A stretch of 64,000 nucleotides of DNA from Flagellimonas alvinocaridis (lineage in GTDB: Bacteria; Bacteroidota; Bacteroidia; Flavobacteriales; Flavobacteriaceae): assembly GCF_004916895.1 (NCBI RefSeq), contig NZ_SNTZ01000001.1, positions 342,263-406,262 on the forward strand, read 5' to 3'. Positions 46,475-54,818 of this stretch are shown piece by piece. Within the stretch, counting starts at the first letter, position 1; each line of letters starts with the position of its first letter. The position numbers and the translations under genes are program-made. The notes beneath the pieces are model-generated. The model did not search any database. It was not told the origin of the DNA and was given only the letters and a program-made list of their open reading frames with translations.

Positions 46475-46809
46475 AGTAAACTATTGGTGCAATATACGCC
46501 GAACCATTGGTTTGCTCCAAGAAAAGCTTTGGACCAATACAGAAGACCGATTGACACAAAAGTTTAATGATTCCTTAATTTTTACATTACACTAAAGACA
46601 TTCCATTGGAGCATTTTTGTCAGATTACAGCATTACAGCTAAGGTTTTCGTTACGGATATTAGTTTTTGTCGACTATTCTTCGAAATCCTAGGGCTACCT
46701 TTTCATTAAGGTAGCCTTTTTGTTTATACCCTATCTTTAATATAACATAGAGGAAACGTTAATTTAACATTACATACTGTTCTTTGCAGCGACAAAAACT
46801 AGTACTGTA
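46475..46809. other. Intergenic region with CATTACA repeats and an orphan terminator
   Basis: No protein gene is visible in this 335-base spacer between the divergent dgt and porin genes. Heptamers CATTACA occur at 46585, 46631 and 46768, with GATTACA at 46623, so that ATTACAGC stands twice in tandem. An intrinsic terminator lies at 46691-46721, although no gene precedes it. The stretch may hold a regulator site, an attenuated leader or a small RNA gene. Confidence 0.5.
46691..46721 (+). terminator. Intrinsic terminator with no gene upstream
   Basis: A perfect nine-base stem GGCTACCTT / AAGGTAGCC (extended by a G-U and an A-U pair) with a six-base loop is followed by TTTTTG. It points along the plus strand. 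The nearest upstream plus-strand gene ends 1.5 kb away and is convergent with dgt, so the hairpin ends either a small RNA or an early-terminated porin leader. Confidence 0.75.
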
Positions 46810-48024
46810 ATGAATTTCAAAAAGTTAGCCCTATTTGGGTCTTGCTTTCTCTTCCTATGTATCCATTTTTCCCATTCACAAGAGAATAATCCAGGTACCT
46901 TTGGCAAAGGACTTTTCAATATTGTTGGAAAGGACAGTACATGGAGTACCAAGATAGGGGCACGAATGCAGATGCTTGCCATTGCAAATTGGGATAACAA
47001 TAAAACCCAAGGAGTGGGAAATCCTGAGCAAAACTTCTTGATAAGAAGAGCTCGATTGAAATTTGATGGGTTCGTATATACGCCAAAGCTCAGATATAAA
47101 TTTGAGTTGGGGCTATCCAACAGGGACATCTCAGGAGGTTCTCAATTCACTCGCAATACACCTAGGTACATTTTTGATGCCGTTGTAAAATGGAACTTTC
47201 ATGAGAATTTTGAACTTTGGTTTGGACAAACAAAACTTCCTGGCAACATAGAGCGAGTTATATCCTCCGGCGATCTTCAACAAGTAGATCGGTCTCTTCT
47301 GAACAGCAGGTTCAATATTGATAGGGATATGGGTTTTCAACTAAGACACCAAATAACTATTGGCAGGCAAGCATTGATCAAGGAAAAATTTGCTCTTTCC
47401 CAGGGAGAGGGAAGAAATGTTACCGAAGGTAACCTAGGAGGGCATCAGTATACTTCGCGTCTCGAATTTCTTCCTTTTGGAAAGTTCAAGTCTAAAGGTG
47501 ATTATAAAGGCGCCGACCTAGAAAGGGAAGTCTCACCAAAACTCATGATAGGAGCCACATATGACATTAATAAAGATGCTGTAAAAACACGAAGTAACAT
47601 GGGCACATATATGTTTACCGATACTGGGTTCCACAAAACTGACATTTCCACCTTCTTTGTTGATTTTATGTTCAAATACAGCGGATTCTCCTTAATGGGA
47701 GAATATGCGAACCGTGATGCAGACGAGCCCATTGCCCTAAACTCGGATGGCACGGAAACTGGGGATATTGTCCAAGTAGGCCGTGGACTAAACCTTCAGA
47801 CTGGATATCTTTTCAGAAAAGATTGGGAAGTATCCGCAAGGTATACCAGCATTAAATTAAATGAGGGTATTACCGGAAAAAGTCCTGAGAAACAATACAC
47901 TCTCGGACTATCAAAGTATATTGTTGGCCATAAACTAAAATTGCAAACAGATCTTAGTTATTTGACCGTTGACCAAGGAACTGATGAAATTATGTTCCGG
48001 CTACAGTTGGATGTACACCTGTAA
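46810..48024 (+). CDS. Phosphate-selective porin (OprO/OprP family)
   Basis: A 404-residue outer-membrane porin with a signal peptide (MNFKKLALFGSCFLFLCIHF, cleaved near HSQ). The barrel opens with IGARMQMLAIANWDNN and RRARLKFDGFVYTPKLRYKF, a pattern of the OprO/P family, with many Arg and Lys residues in strands and loops. It ends FRLQLDVHL. It is 76 bases upstream of a Pit-type phosphate transporter gene, which fits phosphate or arsenate uptake. Whether the two share a promoter is not clear. Confidence 0.87.
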   Translation: MNFKKLALFGSCFLFLCIHFSHSQENNPGTFGKGLFNIVGKDSTWSTKIGARMQMLAIANWDNNKTQGVGNPEQNFLIRRARLKFDGFVYTPKLRYKFELGLSNRDISGGSQFTRNTPRYIFDAVVKWNFHENFELWFGQTKLPGNIERVISSGDLQQVDRSLLNSRFNIDRDMGFQLRHQITIGRQALIKEKFALSQGEGRNVTEGNLGGHQYTSRLEFLPFGKFKSKGDYKGADLEREVSPKLMIGATYDINKDAVKTRSNMGTYMFTDTGFHKTDISTFFVDFMFKYSGFSLMGEYANRDADEPIALNSDGTETGDIVQVGRGLNLQTGYLFRKDWEVSARYTSIKLNEGITGKSPEKQYTLGLSKYIVGHKLKLQTDLSYLTVDQGTDEIMFRLQLDVHL

Positions 48025-48100
48025 AAGATAACCTTAACATAACCTAATCATAGGGCATTCTCTAGATATTTGAAAAATTTTTTGGACTTTTAATTACACT

Positions 48101-50398
48101 ATGGACAGTATTTACTTTTTAATAATGGTTGCGTTGGCAGCCTTAGCTATAGCTGACCTTGTCGTTGGTGTCAGCAATGATGCTGTTAACTTTTTAAATT
48201 CCGCCATTGGATCAAAGGCGATTTCTTTTAGAACAATAATGATTGTGGCCAGTATTGGAATTGCCTGTGGGGCTATTTTCTCTAGTGGTCTTATGGAAGT
48301 TGCCCGTAAGGGAATTTTTAACCCGGGGGAATTTTATTTTGATGAAATCATGTTCATTTTTATGGCGGTGATGATCACGGACATTCTCCTGTTGGATTTT
48401 TTCAACACCTTGGGAATGCCCACATCTACCACAGTATCCATTGTATTTAACCTTTTGGGGGCCGCAGTGGCCATGGCTCTGATTAAAATTGGGGCACAAA
48501 ACGGCAGTTTTACCGATGTCATCAACTACATTAATACTGACAAGGCCGTAGAAATTATTGTGGGGATTCTTTCCTCTGTTGTAATAGCCTTTACCATTGG
48601 TGCTTTTGTACAATGGATTTCAAGACTTTTGCTTTCCTATGACTTTCAGAAAAAACCAAAATGGACTGGAGCTATTTTTGGTGGTATTGCACTTTCAGCC
48701 ATTACCTATTTTATTTTGATAAAGGGTATCAAGGGAACGCCTTTTGCCGATCAAACTTATGGGTTTATTGGAGGTATCACCATTAAGGATTTTCTTGAAA
48801 CCAAGGTATATGAGGTAGTCTTGATAAATTTTGCCATTTGGGCTATTATCTCATATGTACTCATTCAGTTTGCCAAGACCAACATCTATAAATTAATTAT
48901 TGGTGTGGGTACGTTTGCCTTGGCTTTGGCTTTTGCAGGAAATGACCTGGTTAACTTTATCGGTGTTCCTATTGCCGCTTGGCAATCTTATCAGGCTTGG
49001 ATAGTTTCTGGAGTTCCTGCATCAGAATTTAGTATGGAGGTTCTTTCCTCTAAAGTGGAAACCCCAACCCTTCTTTTGTTTCTTTCGGGTATGATCATGG
49101 TTGCCACACTTTGGTGGTCCAAAAAAGCTAGATACGTTGCCGACACCGAAATTAATCTTTCACGTGAAGGTGAGGCCAAGGAAAGATTTCAACCGAACTA
49201 TTTATCCAGAAGTCTTGTGCGTTATTCCATTGCCGTATCAGATTGGGTAGCCTCGGCGGTACCACCATCAATAAGAAATTCGGTAGACAAAAGATTCAAG
49301 AAACCAGTTATAAATCTATCCAAGGATAAAGTGCTTCACCTCCCCGCATTTGATATGATTAGGGCTTCTGTGAACCTTATGGTCGCTGGAATTTTAATTT
49401 CAGTAGCAACATCATACAAGCTCCCACTTTCCACAACCTATGTGACCTTTATGGTGGCCATGGGAACCTCATTGGCAGACCGTGCATGGGGCGCTGAAAG
49501 TGCTGTATATAGGGTTGCTGGTGTACTTAATGTCATTGCTGGATGGTTCAGTACCGCCATCATTGCTTTTATAGCCTCAGGCACCATTCTGGCCCTTATT
49601 AGTTTTGGTAAAGGAGCTGCCATAGCCATTCTCCTATTCGCTGCCGTCCTTCTTTTAGTTAGAAATTACATTTCATACAACAAAAAGACCAAGGAAATAA
49701 AGGTTGAAGATCGTTTGAGAAGAGCAGAAAGCAGGTCTATACAAGGCGTAATTGAAGAAAGTGCCGCCAATATTGCCAATGTAGTAAAACGCAGCAACAA
49801 GATCTATTCCAACTCTATCAATGGGCTTGCCAAACAGGATCTGAACTTTTTGAAAAAGAACAAAAAACAAAGCAGCAAGCTTGCCTTGGAAATCGAGGAC
49901 TTAAGAGAGCACACCTTCTATTTCATCAAAAATTTGGAAGAAGCACACATAGGAGCCAGTAATTTCTATATCAATGCCATGGGCCATTTGACCGATATGT
50001 CCCAATCTCTGGAATATATCGGAAAGGTGAGTTTTAACCACGTATACAACAATCATAAAAAATTAAAATACAACCAGATAAAGGAACTAAAGGAGATTGA
50101 TCAGAAACTGGAGGAAATATTTGATAAGACACAAATCGCTTTTGAAAAGAAATCTTTTGATCAAATTGACGCTATTTTAGACTCCAAACAGGAACTTTAC
50201 GATTTGGTTCTACAAAAAATAGATCGGCAGGTCTCAAGAACAAGAACCGAAGAATCCAGCCCAAAGAATACAACCTTGTATTTCTCCTTGTTGTTGGAGA
50301 CCCGGGATTTAATGACCGCAATGATGGACCTTTTGGAACAATATTATCAAGAATATGATAGTTCCGTTCCTCCTGCAAAGATTGAGCAAGAAAAATAA
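48101..50398 (+). CDS. Pit-type inorganic phosphate transporter with fused PhoU-like domain
   Basis: A 765-residue protein. Residues 1 to about 530 form the PHO4/PiT transporter, with the duplicated signature seen as GVSNDAVNFLNSAIGSKAI and LPLSTTYVTFMVAMGTSLAD, and ten or more membrane helices. From about residue 545 the chain is soluble and wholly helical (VIEESAANIANVVKRSNKIY, then repeated Lys- and Glu-rich helices), the pattern of the DUF47/PhoU-like partner that is separate (Pit accessory protein) in many bacteria. The transporter drives low-affinity phosphate uptake in the inner membrane. A terminator follows its stop. Confidence 0.92.
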   Translation: MDSIYFLIMVALAALAIADLVVGVSNDAVNFLNSAIGSKAISFRTIMIVASIGIACGAIFSSGLMEVARKGIFNPGEFYFDEIMFIFMAVMITDILLLDFFNTLGMPTSTTVSIVFNLLGAAVAMALIKIGAQNGSFTDVINYINTDKAVEIIVGILSSVVIAFTIGAFVQWISRLLLSYDFQKKPKWTGAIFGGIALSAITYFILIKGIKGTPFADQTYGFIGGITIKDFLETKVYEVVLINFAIWAIISYVLIQFAKTNIYKLIIGVGTFALALAFAGNDLVNFIGVPIAAWQSYQAWIVSGVPASEFSMEVLSSKVETPTLLLFLSGMIMVATLWWSKKARYVADTEINLSREGEAKERFQPNYLSRSLVRYSIAVSDWVASAVPPSIRNSVDKRFKKPVINLSKDKVLHLPAFDMIRASVNLMVAGILISVATSYKLPLSTTYVTFMVAMGTSLADRAWGAESAVYRVAGVLNVIAGWFSTAIIAFIASGTILALISFGKGAAIAILLFAAVLLLVRNYISYNKKTKEIKVEDRLRRAESRSIQGVIEESAANIANVVKRSNKIYSNSINGLAKQDLNFLKKNKKQSSKLALEIEDLREHTFYFIKNLEEAHIGASNFYINAMGHLTDMSQSLEYIGKVSFNHVYNNHKKLKYNQIKELKEIDQKLEEIFDKTQIAFEKKSFDQIDAILDSKQELYDLVLQKIDRQVSRTRTEESSPKNTTLYFSLLLETRDLMTAMMDLLEQYYQEYDSSVPPAKIEQEK

Positions 50399-50411
50399 GA
50401 ATCCTTACAAA

Positions 50412-50455
50412 TTTCATCCATATGAGTTATCTTGTATGGATGAATTTTTCTTTTG
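50412..50455 (+). terminator. Intrinsic terminator of the phosphate transporter gene
   Basis: A perfect stem TTCATCCATA / TATGGATGAA (50413-50422 and 50435-50444) is followed by TTTTTCTTTT. It ends just before the ATG of the DUF6503 gene at 50458, so any read-through would make that gene's leader. Confidence 0.82.
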
Positions 50456-50457
50456 CT

Positions 50458-51177
50458 ATGATCAAACCACTTTTATATCCATTAGCGATTGTATTGTTTA
50501 TGGTTTCGGTGGGATATTCCCAAGATTCCCGTAATGCCTCGGAAGTACTTCAAAAAGCTATAAAGTTTCACGATCCAAATAACAAATGGAGCTATTTTGA
50601 TACTTCTTTTAAGGTCGTTATGGAAACTCCCAATGCACCAAAACGCACCAGTACCATAACTGCTGATTTTGTGAACCAACAGTTTGTATTGGCAGTAGAG
50701 CAGGGTGGAAATGCCTATACCTACAACATGAGTAAGGGAGATTGCTCCATTACCCTTAATGGAAATACTGAATTTACCGAAGCTGATGCAAAAAAATTTA
50801 GGCTGTCCTGCGATCGGGGCAAGACCATGAAGGATTACTACACCTACCTCTATGGCCTTCCCATGAAGCTGAAGGACCCTGGCACCCTACTAGACCAAAA
50901 AGTGGAAGTCCAGAAGTTTAAGGGGAAAGAATATCTTGTATTGAAGGTACGCTACGATGAAAATGTAGGCAGCGATACTTGGTATTTTTACTTCGACCCA
51001 AAGACTTATGCCATGGAAGTGTACCAATTCTACCATGATGAGAGCAAAAATGATGGGGAATACATCCTTTTGGATGGATTGGAAGACATCAACGGCATTA
51101 AAATGCCCAAAACCCGTGCGTGGTACATGAACAAAGACAACAAGTATCTGGGCACGGATATTCTTTTCAAGAATTAG
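50458..51177 (+). CDS. DUF6503-family secreted protein
   Basis: A 239-residue protein started at the ATG at 50458 (MIKPLLYPLAIVLFMVSVG), which opens a proper signal peptide; the frame extends twelve codons upstream into the terminator of the previous gene. The mature domain (KAIKFHDPNNKWSYFDTSFK, YTYLYGLPMKLKDPGTLLD, YFDPKTYAMEVYQFYHDES) is the flavobacterial DUF6503 type, a beta-rich fold like LolA and other lipid-binding periplasmic proteins. Function is not established. It lies alone, convergent with the nadD operon. Confidence 0.85.
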   Translation: MIKPLLYPLAIVLFMVSVGYSQDSRNASEVLQKAIKFHDPNNKWSYFDTSFKVVMETPNAPKRTSTITADFVNQQFVLAVEQGGNAYTYNMSKGDCSITLNGNTEFTEADAKKFRLSCDRGKTMKDYYTYLYGLPMKLKDPGTLLDQKVEVQKFKGKEYLVLKVRYDENVGSDTWYFYFDPKTYAMEVYQFYHDESKNDGEYILLDGLEDINGIKMPKTRAWYMNKDNKYLGTDILFKN

Positions 51178-51193
51178 TGAACCAATTAACCTT

Positions 51194-51778
51194 CTAACGG
51201 TAAAAGTTCATCTCATCCATATACTTCCAAACAGCACTTGGAAGCAATGGTCTTACATTCTTCCCATTTTTATGTTCCCTACGGATGAATGTGGAAGAAA
51301 TTTCCATTATTGGTGCATCTACCCTATTTATCTTGGGGTGGCCTACAAACTTGTGTTCAATTTCTCCTTCCGAAATTCTGGGATACACATAAAGTGAATA
51401 ATGCTCCAATATGGTTTCGTAGTTTTTCCACTTGTGGAAGCTTTTTAGATTGTCTTCTCCCATAATAAGTGAAAATTGATACGCTTTCCCATATTCCTCT
51501 CCCAAATGCGCCAGGGTATTGATGGTATAATTGGGCTGGGGCAAATCAAATTCTATTTTACTGGGTTTTAGCTTTGGATAATTTTCAACCGCCTCATATA
51601 CCATTTGGTATCTGTGATGGTCATCCAATAAGGACATCTTGGTTTTAAAAGGGCTTTGGGGAGTGATCACAAACCAAACCTCATCCAAGTCTGAAAATTC
51701 CACAAGGTGGTTCGCAATGATCAAATGACCTATATGAATAGGATTGAATGTGCCAAAGAAGAGCCCTACCTGCTTCAT
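51194..51778 (-). CDS. nadD: Nicotinate-nucleotide adenylyltransferase
   Basis: A 194-residue enzyme of NAD synthesis that joins nicotinate mononucleotide and ATP. The nucleotidyl-transferase motifs are plain: GTFNPIHIGHLIIA (the HxGH signature) and EISSTFIRR (ISSTxxR). Length is typical (about 190-210). It lies 3 bases after gmk, and is the last gene of the yicC-gmk-nadD operon. Cytoplasmic. Confidence 0.95.
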   Translation of the reverse strand: MKQVGLFFGTFNPIHIGHLIIANHLVEFSDLDEVWFVITPQSPFKTKMSLLDDHHRYQMVYEAVENYPKLKPSKIEFDLPQPNYTINTLAHLGEEYGKAYQFSLIMGEDNLKSFHKWKNYETILEHYSLYVYPRISEGEIEHKFVGHPKINRVDAPIMEISSTFIRREHKNGKNVRPLLPSAVWKYMDEMNFYR

Positions 51779-51781
51779 GAG

Positions 51782-52381
51782 CTACTCATCTTTAACATCG
51801 GATACCTTGGCGCCCACATATTCCGCCACCAATTTATGGGCTTCTTTGAGTGCGGTGTCCAAATCGTAATTCTTGATGATTTTGTCAAATTGCGGGGCTG
51901 TTGCCAGTTCAACGGAAGCTTTGGCTACCCGCATATTGATTTTATCCTCACTCTCCGTGCTTCGTTTTTTCAACCTAATCTTAAGTTCATCCACACTGGG
52001 TGGTTTCACAAAAACGGCCAATGTCTGTTCAGGGAATTTCTTTTTGATACGAAGTCCCCCGACCACATCAATATCAAAAATAACATTCTTCCCTTCGGCC
52101 CATAAGCGCTCCACCTCACTTTTCAGGGTGCCGTAAAAATTATCCCGGTACACTTCTTCCCACTCCAAAAAATCACCTTCTTTTATATGTCTTTTGAATT
52201 CTGAAATGGACATGAAGTAATAATTCTCCCCATGTTTTTCCTTTCCCCGCCTTGGTCTGGAAGTAGCAGAAACCGAAAACGCCAAATTCAATTCGGGCTG
52301 TTCCAACAAATACTTAACAATGGTTGTTTTACCACTGCCCGATGGTGCCGAAAAAATAATAAGTTTCCCTCCTTTCGTCAT
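51782..52381 (-). CDS. gmk: Guanylate kinase
   Basis: A 199-residue enzyme that phosphorylates GMP to GDP. It has the P-loop SAPSGSGKTTIVKYLL near the N-terminus and the GMP-binding region FSVSATSRPRRGKEKHGENY, in line with the family's S-x-T-R-x-x-R and YxF elements. Length is normal. The start codon overlaps the stop of yicC by 4 bases, so the two are coupled. Confidence 0.96.
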   Translation of the reverse strand: MTKGGKLIIFSAPSGSGKTTIVKYLLEQPELNLAFSVSATSRPRRGKEKHGENYYFMSISEFKRHIKEGDFLEWEEVYRDNFYGTLKSEVERLWAEGKNVIFDIDVVGGLRIKKKFPEQTLAVFVKPPSVDELKIRLKKRSTESEDKINMRVAKASVELATAPQFDKIIKNYDLDTALKEAHKLVAEYVGAKVSDVKDE

Positions 52382-53235
52382 AATACATTCAGCATTTGTT
52401 CCTTTATTTTTTCGAGTTCATCCTTCATCTGCACCACTATTTGTTGCATGGGCGCATAATTGGATTTGGAGCCAATGGTGTTGATCTCCCTGCCTATTTC
52501 TTGTGCTATGAACCCTAATTTTTTTCCATTGGAGTCGTCCGAATTAAGGGTTGTGTCAAAATAGTTCAAATGATTGTCCAACCGGACTTTCTCTTCAGTG
52601 ATATCGTATTTTTCCAAGTAGTAGATAAGCTCCTGTTCAAAACGGTTGGCATCCACTTCCACTTTTAGATCGGATACGGCTCGTTCCAATCGTTCACGCA
52701 CTGTGGCAATTCGTTCAGGATCCATGGACTTTACCTTATCCAATAAGCTTTTCAAATTTTCAATACGCTCCACAAAATCCTTTTCCAAAACCTTGCCTTC
52801 CTCATTTCTAAATCCTATGATCTTTGATAAGGCTTGGCCTATGGCCTCCTTTATGGCTTCGTACTCTTCAGGATCAATATCGTCCTTGTCCGTTTTTAAG
52901 GTGTCTGGCATTCTTAGTGCCAATTCCAAAAGCTTTATTTCATCTCCCGGGGCAATCTGTGCCAACTGCTCCATATAATTCCTTACCACGCCTTGGTTCA
53001 CCTCTGCAGTGGTTTCCTCTCCCGTAATTTCCACATAAAGGCCCAAATCCACCTTTCCCCTCACTAAAGCATCTGCTATCATTTTTCTTAGCTCTAGTTC
53101 CTTCTCCCTGTAGGTTTGAGGAATCCGTGCATTGATGTCCAAGCTTTTACTGTTAAGTGACTTTAGCTCTACGGTGATTTTTTTTGATGGAAGTTGCACA
53201 ACGTGCTTTCCAAAGCCGGTCATGGATTGAATCAT
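52378..53235 (-). CDS. YicC-family endoribonuclease
   Basis: A 285-residue protein with the family's opening MIQSMTGFGKHVVQLPSKKI and closing KLGFIAQEIGREINTIGSKS, followed by the C-terminal helix (VVQMKDELEKIKEQMLNVL). YicC proteins are RNA endonucleases linked to small-RNA turnover. It is the first gene of the three-gene operon with gmk and nadD, an arrangement common in Bacteroidota. A -7 element lies 20 bases upstream. Confidence 0.94.
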   Translation of the reverse strand: MIQSMTGFGKHVVQLPSKKITVELKSLNSKSLDINARIPQTYREKELELRKMIADALVRGKVDLGLYVEITGEETTAEVNQGVVRNYMEQLAQIAPGDEIKLLELALRMPDTLKTDKDDIDPEEYEAIKEAIGQALSKIIGFRNEEGKVLEKDFVERIENLKSLLDKVKSMDPERIATVRERLERAVSDLKVEVDANRFEQELIYYLEKYDITEEKVRLDNHLNYFDTTLNSDDSNGKKLGFIAQEIGREINTIGSKSNYAPMQQIVVQMKDELEKIKEQMLNVL

Positions 53236-53254
53236 AAAAAGCGATAAATTTTGC

Positions 53255-53262
53255 CAAAGGTA
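53255..53262 (-). promoter_or_regulatory. -7 element of the yicC-gmk-nadD operon
   Basis: CAAAGGTA on the plus strand reads TACCTTTG on the minus strand, an exact TAnnTTTG match, placed 20 bases before the yicC ATG. No clear -33 TTG. Confidence 0.45.
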
Positions 53263-53319
53263 ACCAAAATAGATATTGGCCTCTTAAACATGTTATTTGA
53301 CCAGTAACGTGAGACCTAC

Positions 53320-54075
53320 CTAATCCAGCTCCCGTACCCAGATGTTTCTGTAACTCACCCTACTATTGTCTTGGTGGTCCTGCAACATAAGCGGTCCTTT
53401 TCCATGGGGAGGATTCTTGGGCCAGCCAATGTAGGGTGTAGTACCCTTGATCTCTGCATGATCTTGGACCAACACCCCATTGTGGATGACCGTAAGTGTC
53501 CCCGACTTGGTTTTTTGACCTTTTTCAAACTCGGGGGCATGGTAAATGATGTCGTATACATTCCACTCCCCTGTCGGAACAGAGGCCATAGCCAAAGGCA
53601 CATGTTGTTTATAAATAGACCCAACTTGTCCATTCACGTAGGTAGTATTGTCGTTGTTGTCCAATACTTGTACTTCATATAATCCCGACAAAAAGATTCC
53701 GCTATTGGCACGACTCTGCCCTTTACCATTTACTTGGGCAGGGGATTTCCATTCAATGTGCAGTTGGACGCTCCCAAAATTCTGTTTGGTCTGGATGTTC
53801 CCTGTTTTATCCTTGACGGTCATGCTCCCATCTTTGTTCAATGTCCATTTGGCCGCTGTGCTATCCGTAGTACTGATCCATCCGTTCAAACTGGAGCCAT
53901 CAAAAAGAACAATGGCATCACTCGGTGGTGCACCATCTTTTCCCGGCTTCACTTTTGGGGGAACAGGTTCATAAATCTCGGTCTCTTCAGGTTGGGTTGG
54001 TTCTTTCTCTTGGCCAAAGGCAATAGCTCCCGTAAAGAAACAGAGGGCCAAAAGGGCATTTTTGTTTATCATCAT
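53320..54075 (-). CDS. DUF1080 protein (3-keto-glycoside hydrolase type), secreted
   Basis: A 251-residue protein with a cleavable signal peptide (NKNALLALCFFTGAIAFGQ). The DUF1080/PF06439 concanavalin-like domain begins at about residue 50 (AIVLFDGSSLNGWIS) and goes on through HIEWKSP, GIFLSGLYEVQVLDNND and the final SYRNIWVREL. Members of this family have been tied to hydrolysis of 3-keto-glycosides. A Pro- and Lys-rich linker follows the signal. The ATG overlaps the stop of the next DUF1080 gene by one base (TAATG), so the two are coupled in an operon headed by the isomerase gene. Confidence 0.88.
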   Translation of the reverse strand: MMINKNALLALCFFTGAIAFGQEKEPTQPEETEIYEPVPPKVKPGKDGAPPSDAIVLFDGSSLNGWISTTDSTAAKWTLNKDGSMTVKDKTGNIQTKQNFGSVQLHIEWKSPAQVNGKGQSRANSGIFLSGLYEVQVLDNNDNTTYVNGQVGSIYKQHVPLAMASVPTGEWNVYDIIYHAPEFEKGQKTKSGTLTVIHNGVLVQDHAEIKGTTPYIGWPKNPPHGKGPLMLQDHQDNSRVSYRNIWVRELD

Positions 54076-54818
54076 TAAAGTTCCTTTATTTTGATATTTC
54101 TAAACGACACTATATTTCCGTGATCCTGTAAACCAATCTTTCCGGTTTGATAGGCCCCGAAACCTTCCCATCCATTAAACTTGGAGTTGGAGACCATTTC
54201 ATCCCATTTCGGACCATGTACCGGGAACTCCACAACCTTTTTGCCATTTAAGACTACCTGTCCTTGATTGGTTTCATGATTGATGGTCAATTCCACTTGA
54301 TTCCACTCTCCCGCAGGCTTAACAGCTTTTTCAGATGGGGCGATCATATCGTAGAGCGCACCGGCTTGATGCGTGGTTCCATTTTTGGCATCGGGATGCC
54401 TTTCATCATCCAACACTTGAATTTCCGGACCTGTTGCGTAGGGCGCTCCAAATTTCCCATCTTCAAATACTCCATAGAAAATTCCACTGTTTCCACCTTC
54501 AGAAATTTTCCATTCCAAGGATAATACAAAGTTGGTGTAATCCTTGTCCGTAACAATGTCGTACACCTCCCCTTTCTTTCTTTCCTTTGGTGGATAATAA
54601 ACCATGGCCCCATCTTCCAGTTTCCAGGGTTCTCCTATCTCACCTCCGTTGTATACATGCCAACCGTCAAAAGAGGAACCATCAAACAAAACGGTCCATG
54701 TGGGTTCTTCCACAACCTGTTTCTCTTCTTTCGCAACTTCTTCAGTTGCATTTTCTTTGGCTTTTTCCTTGCAAGAGAATGCCGCTATAAGTACTGCCAA
54801 TAAAGCTAATCGTTTCAT
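54075..54818 (-). CDS. DUF1080 protein (3-keto-glycoside hydrolase type), lipoprotein
   Basis: A 247-residue lipoprotein (lipobox AAFSCKEK, then an acidic linker). The DUF1080 domain runs from about residue 42 (TVLFDGSSFDGWHVYNGGE) to the end (SFRNIKIKEL), with SLEWKISEGGNSGIFYG and GPEIQVLDDERHPDAKNG as typical blocks. It is a paralogue of the next gene but with lipid anchoring in place of simple secretion, so the two may work on different sides or substrates. Its start overlaps the isomerase gene stop by 4 bases (ATGA). Confidence 0.88.
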   Translation of the reverse strand: MKRLALLAVLIAAFSCKEKAKENATEEVAKEEKQVVEEPTWTVLFDGSSFDGWHVYNGGEIGEPWKLEDGAMVYYPPKERKKGEVYDIVTDKDYTNFVLSLEWKISEGGNSGIFYGVFEDGKFGAPYATGPEIQVLDDERHPDAKNGTTHQAGALYDMIAPSEKAVKPAGEWNQVELTINHETNQGQVVLNGKKVVEFPVHGPKWDEMVSNSKFNGWEGFGAYQTGKIGLQDHGNIVSFRNIKIKEL

